Positions 15,131-23,818 of a stretch of DNA of 24,231 nucleotides are shown piece after piece (position 1 is the stretch's first letter; the number at the start of each line of letters is the position of its first letter). The stretch spans positions 1-24,231 of the forward strand of contig CAJUFP010000077.1 in NCBI GenBank assembly GCA_910585645.1. Reading direction: 5' to 3'. Source of the stretch: an uncultured Hungatella sp. Its GTDB lineage: Bacteria; Bacillota; Clostridia; Lachnospirales; Lachnospiraceae. A program made the translations under genes and the position numbers. Below the pieces are notes generated by a model. It searched no databases. It worked only from the letters and a program-made list of their open reading frames with translations, and was not told where the DNA came from.

Positions 15131-15203
15131 TGGAGCATATGGGATTCGAACCCACGGCCTCAACAATGCGAATGTTGCGCGCTCCCAACTGCGCTAATGC
15201 CCC
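15131..15203 (-). tRNA. tRNA-Ala (anticodon CGC)
   Basis: A complete 73-nt cloverleaf on the minus strand: acceptor GGGGCAT/ATGCTCC with the alanine identity pair G3:U70, discriminator A73, anticodon stem CAACA/TGTTG with loop TTCGCAT (anticodon CGC, reads GCG), and T arm GTGGG/CCCAT with TTCGAAT. CCA is not encoded. Confidence 0.96.
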
Positions 15204-15211
15204 ATGACCCT

Positions 15212-15239
15212 ATTTTATCACGTTATGAAAAAAATGCAA
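15212..15239 (-). promoter_or_regulatory. Probable promoter of the tRNA-Ala/tRNA-Val unit
   Basis: On the minus strand, TTGCAT (15239-15234), 16 nt and TAAAAT (15217-15212) place the start only one or two bases before tRNA-Ala. Confidence 0.5.
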
Positions 15240-15398
15240 GCCCTCTTTTTATCTAATTTTGTCGAAATTTGCAGGATGAGAGTTTTTTCATATAGTAAAA
15301 CGGAAAAAAGTATGCTAGAATGAGAGAAATGGACAGCCGAAAAAGGCAGAACTTAAGAAACGGCAGGCAGCAAGAAGGCAAAAGACAGGTGAGGGAAC

Positions 15399-18300
15399 AT
15401 GAGAGAGCGGATCAACCGCCTTGCAAAGGGTATCATAGATATGGATGTGCCACAGCTGACGGTGCAGCCTTTGATCATAGAGGAAGAGATAAAGACAGGG
15501 GAGCGGGTAAGAGGGGACCTGGCGGTGGTCAGTGAGAATGACATCCATGGCAAGGGACTGGTATATTCTTCCAATTACAGAGTGAAAGTGATAAATTCCT
15601 CTTTTGGGGGGACTCGGTGCTTTATTGGCTATGAAGTAAACAGCAGGTATCTGGAATACGGGGAGACGATCGAGGGATCTTTTTATCTGGTGACCAACGG
15701 AGGAGAAAAAGAGGTTCCTTATTCTTTTCGCCTGGAGGCGGGCAATTCCGGAAAGATCCTCTCCCAGCTGAAAGAGGCTAAGGATTTCGCGGCCCTGGCA
15801 AAGAGGGATTATGACCTGGCGCTGCGGCTGTTTGAGTTTCGGGATTTCGCGGACGCGCCCTTTATGCAGGACATGGGCATCCGGGCGGTGTATGACGGGC
15901 TGAGAGGACAGGGAAACCGGTTCGGCCAGTTGGAACAGTTTTTTATTGCCCTGAGGATCAAGGAGCCGGTGAAGCTTCATGTGGAGGGACTGAAAAGAGA
16001 ATACTATGCCTCGGACCAGATTATTTCCGATGTGGTGGAGATCAGGAGGGAAGGCTGGGGATACCTGCCTGTGACCGTGAAGGTGGAAGGTGAATTTATC
16101 CAGAGCCTGAACCGGACCATACAGGACGAGGATTTTGTGGACGGCATCTGCCGTTTTCCCTATGAGATCAATCCCGTATCCCTTCACGGGGGGAAAAACT
16201 ATGGCAGCATCACCGTGGAGACCATGTACGAATCCATAGAGATAGATATTGAGGCTCACGGGATGCCGGGAGGGGAGAAGAGCGGAGAACACAGAAAGTA
16301 CAGCCGGTATGGGCGGTATCTGGCCCTGCGCCTGGAATATGAGGCGGGCAGAGGGGAAAAGGAAAAACTGGAACGGCTTATGGCGGAGGAGTTAGAGCAG
16401 CTGCGCATGAGCGGAAGCGGCGCCATGGGACAGGAAGAGACGGCCCGCCTCTCCCTGATGCAGGCGGAGCTTATGGTGCTTCTGAAAAAATATGAGGAGG
16501 CCAAGCCGTTTTTGGAGGCGTGCGGGGATCTTATCCTGGAGCAGCGCATGGAGGATCCTCAGTGGTACTGCCTGTACGAGTATGTATCTGTGTCTGTGTA
16601 CCCGGATAAGGAGAAGATGGAGTCCCTGCGCAGGCTGCTGGGCAAATACGTGGAGGAGGGCAAGGCGGACTACCTTCTGTTCTATCTCTGTACGGTGTGT
16701 GACGAGACCTGGAGCTTTGAGAATCCGGGGGAGGTCTTAAGCAGGCTGAAAGTGCTCTACGGGGAGGGGTGCCGCAGCCCCTTTATGTACCAGCAGGCCC
16801 TTAATCTTTGGAATCAGATGCCCCAGCTTCTCTACGGCATCGGGGCTATGGAGCTGCAGGCTCTGAATTTTGGAGCAAAAAGGCATCTGGTCAGCGAGGA
16901 GTTGGCAGTGAAGGCAGCCAAGCTTTCCGGGGTCAACCGCCATTTTAAACCTCTGTGCTGCAGGATGTTAAAGCAGCTCTATGAGTGTTATGACCGGACG
17001 GAGATCCTGGAGGCAGTGTGCAGCCTGATGATACGGGGCGGCTGTCAGAGGGAGTCGGATTTTATCTGGTATGAGCGGGCGGTGAAAAAACAGCTGAGTC
17101 TCACCAGATTGTACGAATATTTTCTCTACTCTCTGCCTAAAGATTATAAACAGGCCATACCAAAGCAGGTGCTTCTGTATTTTTCCTATGAGCATGATCT
17201 GGAGCGGGGGTGCCGGGAGGCGCTGTACGAAAATCTGGTGCGCTATGTCAGCTCGGAAAGCTCGGTGTACAAGGAGTATGAGCGCAGCATCAGCCAGTTT
17301 GCGGTGGAGCAGGCCCTGGAGTCCAGGATCAGCAGCCGTCTGGCGGTGATCTATGAGGAGATGATCTACGCGGACATGATCGACTCGGCTCTGGCAAGGA
17401 CGCTGCCAGCCCTTCTTTGGTCCTACCGCATCAGCTGTTCCAACAAGCGGATGAAATACGTGGTGATCTGCTATGAGGAGCTGACAGAGGAGGCGGTGTA
17501 TCCTCTGGAGGACGGGGTGGTCTATGTGCCTATCTTTTCCAGGGAGGTAAGGATCCTGTTTCAGGACGCTTACGGCAACCGTTATACAGGGATCGGCTAT
17601 GTGAAGACCAGGGTGCTGGACAAGCCGGAGCTGGAGAAGCGGTGCTTTGAGATGGAGCCTGACCAGCCGATGCTCCTTCTGGCGGCCTGCAAGGAGGCGG
17701 CGGAGAAAGAGCTGGACGAGGAAGGGAGGCAGATCCTGGAGCGGGCCATCAGCAGCCTGCCTCTCCATACATTGTACCGCAAGAAGCTGATGGAACGATT
17801 GATCGGATACTATAAAAAAGAAGGGGCGCCCGGGGGAGAGAGCAGGATACTGCCTGTCCTGGCAGGGGACGCGGGATTTTTGTCAAAGCCTCAGAGAGAC
17901 AGCCTGTGCGAGGCCCTGGTAACCCACGGCTATATGAAGGAAGCTTACGACATGATGGTCCGCTTTGGATCTGCCCTGAAAGAGGACAGCTTACAGAAGC
18001 TGTGCAGCCGGATGATCCTGGACCAGATGTTTGATCAGGACGAGTTTCTCCTGGCTGTGGGCTTTGGGGTGTATGAGGCGGGGAAGGCGGACAGCGTGAT
18101 CCTGGATTATCTCTGCGAGCATTTTAACGGAACTTGTGAGCAGATGTACGGGGTGCTGCTAAAGGGCGTCAAGGAAAAGGTGGAGACCTACGACCTGGAG
18201 GAGCGGCTGCTGGGACAGATGATGTTTACAGGACAGGCGCGGCAGATCGACCAGGTATTTGCCCTGTATGTCACCAGAAAAAAGACGGGGGAGAGTATTG

Positions 18301-18971
18301 TCAGGGCATATTTTACCATAAAGAGTTCGGAGTATTTTCTCCATGATGTGCCGGCCATGGAGAAGGTATTTACCTACCTGGAAGGGCTGCTTTGGAACAC
18401 GATCGACAAGGGGAGCGTCTCCACCATCTACCTGCTGGCTTTAAGCAAATATTACAGCGGCCTTCCGGCGCTTTCTAAGGAACAGGAACGGTTGTGCCAG
18501 ATTATCGTGGATCAGCTTCTGGAGGACGGCATGGTATTTCCGTATTTTAAGCTTTTGGGGCAGCAGATCCGGATCCCGGAGGATATTATGGACAAGGCTA
18601 TGTTCCAGTATGTGGGACAGCGGGACTCCAGGGTGGAGCTTCAGATCCGGATTCTTCCCCAGGAGGAGCGGTTTCACAGGGATGAGATGAAGCGGATGTA
18701 CCAGGGGATCTTTGTCAAGCAGAAGGTTCTGTTTGAGGGGGAGATCATGGAGTACGAGATCTACGAATATAAGGGTGACGAGAGAGTTCTTGTGAGGGAG
18801 GGAAGCGTTGCCTGCGACGTTCGGGATTCTCAGGATAAAAACAGCCGGTTCAGCCTGCTAAACCAGATGTCCCTGTGCCTGAACGTGAAGGAGGAGGAAG
18901 GGCTTCGGGAAGCCATGGTGGAATATGTGCAGAAAAATGCCGCGGTGGAAGAGCTGTTCCAGCTTATATAG
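15399..18971 (+). CDS. DUF5717-type large Ig-like/alpha-solenoid protein, unknown function
   Basis: A 1190-aa soluble protein without signal peptide or membrane helix, resembling what I recall as DUF5717 of Lachnospiraceae. Residues about 15-115 and 190-285 look like two Ig-like beta-sandwiches: GLVYSSNYRVKVINSSFGG with LEYGETIEGSFYLVTNGGEKEVPY, and FVDGICRFPYEINPVSLHGGKNYGSITVET. About 290-675 is an alpha-solenoid of TPR-like helices rich in Leu, Tyr and Glu. A beta-rich insert follows (about 676-750: KYVVICYEEL, YVPIFSREVRILFQD), then more helices, and a C-terminal beta-rich part (about 1090-1190: FVKQKVLFEGEIMEYEIYEY). AGGTGAGGG precedes the ATG. The next gene is an Hsp70-like protein 41 nt away, and a TPR protein follows; the three are likely one complex or pathway. 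Confidence 0.85.
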   Translation: MRERINRLAKGIIDMDVPQLTVQPLIIEEEIKTGERVRGDLAVVSENDIHGKGLVYSSNYRVKVINSSFGGTRCFIGYEVNSRYLEYGETIEGSFYLVTNGGEKEVPYSFRLEAGNSGKILSQLKEAKDFAALAKRDYDLALRLFEFRDFADAPFMQDMGIRAVYDGLRGQGNRFGQLEQFFIALRIKEPVKLHVEGLKREYYASDQIISDVVEIRREGWGYLPVTVKVEGEFIQSLNRTIQDEDFVDGICRFPYEINPVSLHGGKNYGSITVETMYESIEIDIEAHGMPGGEKSGEHRKYSRYGRYLALRLEYEAGRGEKEKLERLMAEELEQLRMSGSGAMGQEETARLSLMQAELMVLLKKYEEAKPFLEACGDLILEQRMEDPQWYCLYEYVSVSVYPDKEKMESLRRLLGKYVEEGKADYLLFYLCTVCDETWSFENPGEVLSRLKVLYGEGCRSPFMYQQALNLWNQMPQLLYGIGAMELQALNFGAKRHLVSEELAVKAAKLSGVNRHFKPLCCRMLKQLYECYDRTEILEAVCSLMIRGGCQRESDFIWYERAVKKQLSLTRLYEYFLYSLPKDYKQAIPKQVLLYFSYEHDLERGCREALYENLVRYVSSESSVYKEYERSISQFAVEQALESRISSRLAVIYEEMIYADMIDSALARTLPALLWSYRISCSNKRMKYVVICYEELTEEAVYPLEDGVVYVPIFSREVRILFQDAYGNRYTGIGYVKTRVLDKPELEKRCFEMEPDQPMLLLAACKEAAEKELDEEGRQILERAISSLPLHTLYRKKLMERLIGYYKKEGAPGGESRILPVLAGDAGFLSKPQRDSLCEALVTHGYMKEAYDMMVRFGSALKEDSLQKLCSRMILDQMFDQDEFLLAVGFGVYEAGKADSVILDYLCEHFNGTCEQMYGVLLKGVKEKVETYDLEERLLGQMMFTGQARQIDQVFALYVTRKKTGESIVRAYFTIKSSEYFLHDVPAMEKVFTYLEGLLWNTIDKGSVSTIYLLALSKYYSGLPALSKEQERLCQIIVDQLLEDGMVFPYFKLLGQQIRIPEDIMDKAMFQYVGQRDSRVELQIRILPQEERFHRDEMKRMYQGIFVKQKVLFEGEIMEYEIYEYKGDERVLVREGSVACDVRDSQDKNSRFSLLNQMSLCLNVKEEEGLREAMVEYVQKNAAVEELFQLI

Positions 18972-19012
18972 ATCAGATCGGTGAATGATAAAGGAAGAAA
19001 AAGGAAAAGTTG

Positions 19013-20236
19013 ATGGATGGACTAATACTTGGATTGGATCTGTGCGACGCCTACACGCAGCTTGTCTGTGACCAGGGGGAGAAATCCTGGACGCTGCCAA
19101 CGGTGATCTGCAGAAAAAAGGAGGAAGAATCGTGGATGGTGGGCGAGCCGGCCTATGCCAGCGCCTTAGCCGGAAGCGGGGTCATGGTGGACAAGCTGGT
19201 AAAGCTGGTGACCAAGGACGGCACAGCCACCATCGGAGGCATCCGCTACACCGGAGCCCAGCTGCTGACGCGGTTTTTGATCCAGGCAGTGGCTCTGGCC
19301 AAAGATGAGTATAACACGGACAAGATAAAACAGCTGGTATTCTCCGTGCCGCGGATCGAGACGCGGCTTTTGGCGTGCCTGCGGGGATGCGGAGAGTATC
19401 TTCAGGTCGCGGGGGAAGATATTCACATTATGAGCCACACGGAAAGCTTTATGTACTATGTGTTAAGCCAGAAGCGGGAGGTGTGGAATAACCAGGTGGG
19501 GATGTTCGATCTGTCCGGGGAGGGTCTGTGTTATTATGAGATGAAAGTTCAGAGAGGACTTAGACAGACAACGGTTATGGCGGAGAAGGAAAGGCTGGAG
19601 GAGGGATTCAGCCTGGATATCCTTAATTCATCGGCAGGGAAAAAGATGGCGGACAGGATCTTATGCTCCTGCGGAAACCGGATGCTGCAAAAAAAACTGT
19701 TTTCCTCCGTGTTTCTTATGGGAAAAGGGTTTGAGGAGCGGGACTGGGCGGAAGGGTTTATGAAGCTGGTGTGCAACCGCAGGCGGGTGTATGTGGAGAC
19801 GGAGCTGTTTGCCAGGGGCGCCGCCTACCGGGCCGTGGATTTTCTGCGGGAGAAGAGCATTTACCCCTACGTATGCATCTGTGAGGGGCGTCTGGATTCC
19901 AGCGTGTCCATGCGGGTGCTGTATAAGGATCAGGACAATCAGCTGATGTTGGCCAAGGCGGGGGTCAGCTGGTACGAGGCGGCAAAAGAGGTGGAGCTGA
20001 TCCTGGACGGTCAGGATTATCTGGAGTTTATGATTACGCCGCCGGACCAGAGAAAGAAGAAGACTGTGAGGATGGAACTGGAGGGGTTTCCCAAACGGGG
20101 AGAGAAGACGTTGCGGGTCCTGGTCCAGATCGGATTTCTGGATGAGCGGACCATGACAGTGACAGTGACGGACCAGGGGTTTGGGGAGTTATTTCCCTCT
20201 ACTGGGGCAGTGCTAAAACAAGAGGTTATGTTATGA
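19013..20236 (+). CDS. DUF5716-type Hsp70/actin-fold protein with degenerate phosphate loops
   Basis: A 407-aa protein with the layout of an Hsp70 ATPase domain plus a short beta-sandwich. Phosphate-1-like GLDLCDAYTQ (7-16) replaces GIDLGTTNS. KQLVFSVPRIETRLLACLRGCGEYL matches the Hsp70 VPAYF-type segment, and HTESFMYYVL the EPTAAALAY segment. Phosphate-2-like FDLSGEGL (165-172) replaces FDLGGGTFD. SVFLMGKGF with FARGAAYRAVDFL (266-278) matches the adenosine region. Residues about 325-395 resemble a substrate-binding beta domain (IGFLDERTMTVTVTDQGFGELFPSTG). The glycines and threonines that hold ATP phosphates are largely missing, so it may bind but not hydrolyse nucleotide. A TTG one codon earlier is ignored; ATG at 19013 follows AAGGAAAAG. 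It overlaps the next gene by ATGA. Confidence 0.85.
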   Translation: MDGLILGLDLCDAYTQLVCDQGEKSWTLPTVICRKKEEESWMVGEPAYASALAGSGVMVDKLVKLVTKDGTATIGGIRYTGAQLLTRFLIQAVALAKDEYNTDKIKQLVFSVPRIETRLLACLRGCGEYLQVAGEDIHIMSHTESFMYYVLSQKREVWNNQVGMFDLSGEGLCYYEMKVQRGLRQTTVMAEKERLEEGFSLDILNSSAGKKMADRILCSCGNRMLQKKLFSSVFLMGKGFEERDWAEGFMKLVCNRRRVYVETELFARGAAYRAVDFLREKSIYPYVCICEGRLDSSVSMRVLYKDQDNQLMLAKAGVSWYEAAKEVELILDGQDYLEFMITPPDQRKKKTVRMELEGFPKRGEKTLRVLVQIGFLDERTMTVTVTDQGFGELFPSTGAVLKQEVML

Positions 20237-21042
20237 GTGTGATCGTGTGCGGACAAAAGCGGGCCAGGCGTCCCTTTTATCTTGAGGAGCTGGGGATCAA
20301 TATCTACAGCTGCCAGGAATTTTGTTATGTAGTCTACCATCATCCGCTTCTGTTTATGGACGGGATTATGGATCAAAGCCTGGTGGATTTTATCAGGGAT
20401 GAGTTCGACATGGGCTTTGTGGCGGCCCGGCTGGAGCAGAGGATAAAAAGCGGGGAGAGGCAGGAGGATATTCTGCTTTTCTTTATGCAGGAGTGCAATT
20501 ACTATACCACCGCGGAGTTAAATAAGCTTCGCCAGACCCTGCAGTCCTTTAAAAAGCTGTCGGTTTTTGAGTATGCCAAGAGAAGGGCGGATTACCTGGC
20601 TCAGTTTAAGCAGTACGGGCGGGCCATCGCCGGGTATGAGGAGATCCTGGAGGAGCGGGACGGGCGGGCGGACGACCAGTTTATCAGCCGGGTCCTCAAC
20701 AATCTGGGGGCGTGCTATGCCCGGGTTTTTCAGTTTCGGAAGGCTATGGAGGCCTATGACAAGGCCTACGAGAAGCGGAGGGATATGGCCACCCTGGAGC
20801 GGATGTATCACCTGACGCTGCTGGATTCGGGGCTGGCCTTAAAGGAGCGGTACCGGTCCGCGGCGTCCGGGGAGCTGTTAGAGAGATGGAAGCGGGAGTT
20901 TGAGAAAGCCCAGGAGGCGGCAAAGGAGTCTGCGGGCGTGAAAAATATCGGGGACCTGTTTGAGAAGGACTCGGTAAGAAGGCTGCAGGGAGCCGCCAAG
21001 CTGGTGGAGGAGTGGAAGCAGGAGTACCGGGGCATGGCCTAG
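20233..21042 (+). CDS. TPR protein of the DUF5717/DUF5716 cluster
   Basis: A 269-aa soluble protein. The N-terminal half (about 1-110; RRPFYLEELGINIYSCQEFCYVVYHHPLLFMDG) has no family I recognise but looks conserved in character. Residues about 115-195 are TPR-like: EYAKRRADYLAQFKQYGRAIAGYEEILE and RVLNNLGACYARVFQFRKAMEAYDKAYEK. A Glu/Lys-rich helical tail follows. Its ATG overlaps the stop of the Hsp70-like gene (ATGA, 20233-20236), implying translational coupling and fixed stoichiometry. Hsp70 proteins often work with TPR co-factors, so a partner role is a fair inference, but no EEVD-type tail is present on the Hsp70-like protein. Confidence 0.85.
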   Translation: MSVIVCGQKRARRPFYLEELGINIYSCQEFCYVVYHHPLLFMDGIMDQSLVDFIRDEFDMGFVAARLEQRIKSGERQEDILLFFMQECNYYTTAELNKLRQTLQSFKKLSVFEYAKRRADYLAQFKQYGRAIAGYEEILEERDGRADDQFISRVLNNLGACYARVFQFRKAMEAYDKAYEKRRDMATLERMYHLTLLDSGLALKERYRSAASGELLERWKREFEKAQEAAKESAGVKNIGDLFEKDSVRRLQGAAKLVEEWKQEYRGMA

Positions 21043-21086
21043 TACAACGCGGCACAGAGAATACGGGAGGAATATGGGAGGAAGTT

Positions 21087-22460
21087 ATGAAAGCGGGAAA
21101 GAAAGCCAAGACTTATGAGATGGACATGTGTAGCGGACCGATCTTTATCAAGATCGTGGTGTTTGCCGTTCCGCTGATCTTGTCAGGTATTTTGCAGCTT
21201 TTGTTCAATGCGGCGGATATCATTGTGGTGGGCCGGTTTGCGGGGAGCGAGTCCCTGGCAGCCGTGGGATCCACCTCGGCTCTGATCAATCTGCTGGTCA
21301 ATGTGTTTATCGGCCTGTCTGTGGGAGCCAATGTGATGGTGGCCCGGTTTTACGGCGCGGGGCAGCAGCGGGATCTGGAGGAGACGGTCCACACGGCTAT
21401 GGTGATGGCGGCGGTGGGCGGGGCTTTTCTGGTCCTGGTGGGAGTTGTGCTGGCAGATCCGCTTTTGACGCTTATGGGGACGCCGGACGACGTGCTGCCT
21501 TTGGCAGCCCTGTACATGAAGATCTTTTTTGTGGGCATGCCGGTGAATCTCATCTACAATTTCGGCAGCGCGATCCTGCGGGCTGTGGGGGATACCAAGA
21601 GGCCCCTGTATTTTCTCCTGATGGCGGGGATCATCAATGTGGTGCTGAATTTGTTTTTTGTGATCGCCCTGTCCATGGGAGTGGCTGGAGTGGCCCTGGC
21701 CACGGTGATCTCCCAGTGCGTCTCCGCGTTCCTTATTGTCCGGTGTCTGATGAAAACCGACGCGGGATACAGGCTGGAGCTTGGAAAGCTCAGGGTGGTG
21801 AAGAATAAGGCCCGCTCCATTGTGAAGATCGGCCTTCCGGCAGGGCTTCAGGGGGCTATCTTTTCCGTGTCCAACGTGCTGATCCAGTCCTCGGTAAACT
21901 CCTTCGGTTCCGTGGCCATGGCGGGCAACACGGCTGCTCAGAATATAGAGGGGTTTGTGTACACGTCCATGAACGCGGTGTATCAGACAGCCTTAAGCTT
22001 TACCAGTCAGAATTTCGGGGCAAAGCAGTTTGGCCGTATGCGGCGGATTCTTGTGTATTGTCTCATGCTGACCACCATGGTGGGCCTTGTGATGGGCGGC
22101 GGCGCGGTGGTCCTGGCAAGACAGCTTCTGGGGATCTACTCCTCGGACGGGGAGGTGATCCGGTACGGGATGAACCGGCTAAAGATCATCGGGACCACCT
22201 ACTGCGTCTGCGGGCTTATGGACTCCATGGTAGGCTGTCTGCGGGGCATGGGGTACTCGGTGATGCCCATGATCGTGTCCCTCACCGGGGCCTGCGGGTT
22301 CCGGGTGCTGTGGATCTACACCGTGTTTGCCATGAACCGGACGCTGCCGACGCTCTACATATCCTATCCCGTGTCCTGGGGGATCACGTTTGCGGCCCAT
22401 CTGGTGTGTTACCTGGTGGTGATCAAGAAGGTGAAGAGGCAGATGGGAGTTCAGGCCTGA
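21087..22460 (+). CDS. MATE-family efflux transporter (second)
   Basis: A 457-aa MATE exporter with about 12 membrane helices: FIKIVVFAVPLILSGILQLLFNAADIIVVGRFAG begins the first repeat and SIVKIGLPAGLQGAIFSVSNVLIQS the second. It belongs to a different branch from the MATE protein at 2078-3400. The open frame reaches 21012, but GGGAGG (21076-21081) is spaced 5 nt from the ATG at 21087. It lies 44 nt after the TPR gene, so it may share the transcript of the DUF5717/DUF5716 cluster, though MATE genes are common and the link may be chance. Its 3' end overlaps the convergent membrane protein gene by 10 bp. Substrate unknown. Confidence 0.92.
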   Translation: MKAGKKAKTYEMDMCSGPIFIKIVVFAVPLILSGILQLLFNAADIIVVGRFAGSESLAAVGSTSALINLLVNVFIGLSVGANVMVARFYGAGQQRDLEETVHTAMVMAAVGGAFLVLVGVVLADPLLTLMGTPDDVLPLAALYMKIFFVGMPVNLIYNFGSAILRAVGDTKRPLYFLLMAGIINVVLNLFFVIALSMGVAGVALATVISQCVSAFLIVRCLMKTDAGYRLELGKLRVVKNKARSIVKIGLPAGLQGAIFSVSNVLIQSSVNSFGSVAMAGNTAAQNIEGFVYTSMNAVYQTALSFTSQNFGAKQFGRMRRILVYCLMLTTMVGLVMGGGAVVLARQLLGIYSSDGEVIRYGMNRLKIIGTTYCVCGLMDSMVGCLRGMGYSVMPMIVSLTGACGFRVLWIYTVFAMNRTLPTLYISYPVSWGITFAAHLVCYLVVIKKVKRQMGVQA

Positions 22461-23701
22461 TCCGCGCGGGCGGTAAGGCCCATGGATAAAAAGGCAAAGA
22501 CAAAGACCACCAGGCTTCTGTAAGTGAACAGCGGGTGTATATAGGAGTGATTTTGCAGAACGCCGTACCATACAAAGGGCATCAGGCATACCAGCAGGTA
22601 AGGGATTCCGTGAAAGAGGAATTGTTTTAGACGGAAATGGCATGCCCAGATCCCATATAACAGAGCGGCTCCAAAAAGGATGACGGTCAGCCATTCTATG
22701 CGGCCAAACCCCATACTTATATTTTTATAAATGGCATCCCATCTGGTAAAATGACTTCCGAAAGCAGAATCCGATGTCCGAAACAGCGCCTGCTGCAAAG
22801 CGTCCTGGAATACATTTTGATCAAGGAGAAGGGACGCGGCAGTCCACTTTGCGATCCACATACCAAAATATCCAAATGCCCATGAAACCGAGTTCGCTAA
22901 TATGCCCCGGATCTTTTCCGCCAAGGAGGCGTCTGTGTGGCAAGTGAGCCACATAACCGCGGAAATGCCCAGAGTCGCAATGGGATAGGTTAAAAAGTCC
23001 AGGTAATTGGTAAGTATTCCGAGGATCAAAAAGTAAAACAGAAATCGGTTGTTCTTTTTTAACTGGTCACGCCAAAGGGCAATGATCAAGATTGATATCA
23101 TAGAGATATAAAAGATGGTGGAGTATTGCAGAGAAAATGCCACTGCGGATGGTCTTAAAAAGAATACGGCCGCTAAAAATGGAAGGATCATCTTTTTTTG
23201 ATCGCGTTTCACCAAAACAGCTAATATAACAAGAACCAGACAGGGCAGAAACAGTCTGTTTACAGTCCTGAACTGCAAATAGTCAATAACAAGAAGAAGT
23301 GGTTTTAAAAAGACCAGATATCCATGCCAATATCTGGAGTAGGAACCTGCGTACATGCCGTCATAGTCCTCTGTGTACGCAAGCAGGCAGTAGGTGGGGA
23401 ACGAGTCGTCGTATTGGGGGTGGTAAACATTCATGGTTTTTTCCAGAAGCGAAGAATCTTTTTTGTCGAAGATAGCGCTGCCCAGCATCAGAGCGTCTGT
23501 GTAATTATCCAATAGTTTTGACGAACTGCCGTCCAGAGAAGGGTACTCTCCCTCAATACTAAAAACGTAAGCAGAGTCTTTTACATGCTGATACATAGGG
23601 AGAGTAGGGAGCAGAAATACCAGGCAGAGAAGGACGATTCCTGTAAGAGCGCCAAAGATCAGGATAAGAATCATGTTCAGCGATGTTTTTAAATACTTCA
23701 T
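22451..23701 (-). CDS. Polytopic membrane protein, possible GT-C-type glycosyltransferase
   Basis: A 416-aa protein with about ten membrane helices. After a first helix (about 8-35) comes a long outside loop (about 36-120) rich in Asp, Ser and Tyr, including LLDNYTDALMLG, HPQYDDSFPTYC and YSRYWHGYLVFLKPLL. Helix 1 plus a large acidic loop is the layout of GT-C glycosyltransferases, which use lipid-linked sugars at the outer face of the membrane. No motif proves this, and a transport or capsule role is equally possible. AAAGGAG lies 13 nt before the ATG, a rather long spacing. The gene is visibly more A/T-rich than the rest of the window, suggesting later acquisition or weaker selection. It is divergent from the T-box. 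Confidence 0.75.
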   Translation of the reverse strand: MKYLKTSLNMILILIFGALTGIVLLCLVFLLPTLPMYQHVKDSAYVFSIEGEYPSLDGSSSKLLDNYTDALMLGSAIFDKKDSSLLEKTMNVYHPQYDDSFPTYCLLAYTEDYDGMYAGSYSRYWHGYLVFLKPLLLVIDYLQFRTVNRLFLPCLVLVILAVLVKRDQKKMILPFLAAVFFLRPSAVAFSLQYSTIFYISMISILIIALWRDQLKKNNRFLFYFLILGILTNYLDFLTYPIATLGISAVMWLTCHTDASLAEKIRGILANSVSWAFGYFGMWIAKWTAASLLLDQNVFQDALQQALFRTSDSAFGSHFTRWDAIYKNISMGFGRIEWLTVILFGAALLYGIWACHFRLKQFLFHGIPYLLVCLMPFVWYGVLQNHSYIHPLFTYRSLVVFVFAFLSMGLTARADQA

Positions 23702-23748
23702 GGTAAATAAAGTTCTCCTTTTATAATATTTAAGACGATATAGCCTTT

Positions 23749-23777
23749 ATTATAGATATAAGAGATAAAAAAAGCAA
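23749..23777 (-). promoter_or_regulatory. Promoter of the membrane protein gene
   Basis: On the minus strand, TTGCTT (23777-23772), 17 nt and a perfect TATAAT (23754-23749) lie about 50 nt before the ATG. It is back to back with the T-box promoter. Confidence 0.6.
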
Positions 23778-23783
23778 TAATCA

Positions 23784-23812
23784 TTGACAAAAATAAAAAA
23801 ATTGACTATAGT
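23784..23812 (+). promoter_or_regulatory. Promoter of the T-box transcript
   Basis: A perfect TTGACA (23784-23789), 17 nt and TATAGT (23807-23812) predict transcription from about 23819, directly before the T-box stem I. Confidence 0.8.
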
Positions 23813-23818
23813 ACTTAA

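Noticed and set aside
15315..16292. A 325-codon open frame on the minus strand.
   Set aside because: It is a shadow of the start of the DUF5717-type gene, of low complexity and without a ribosome site.
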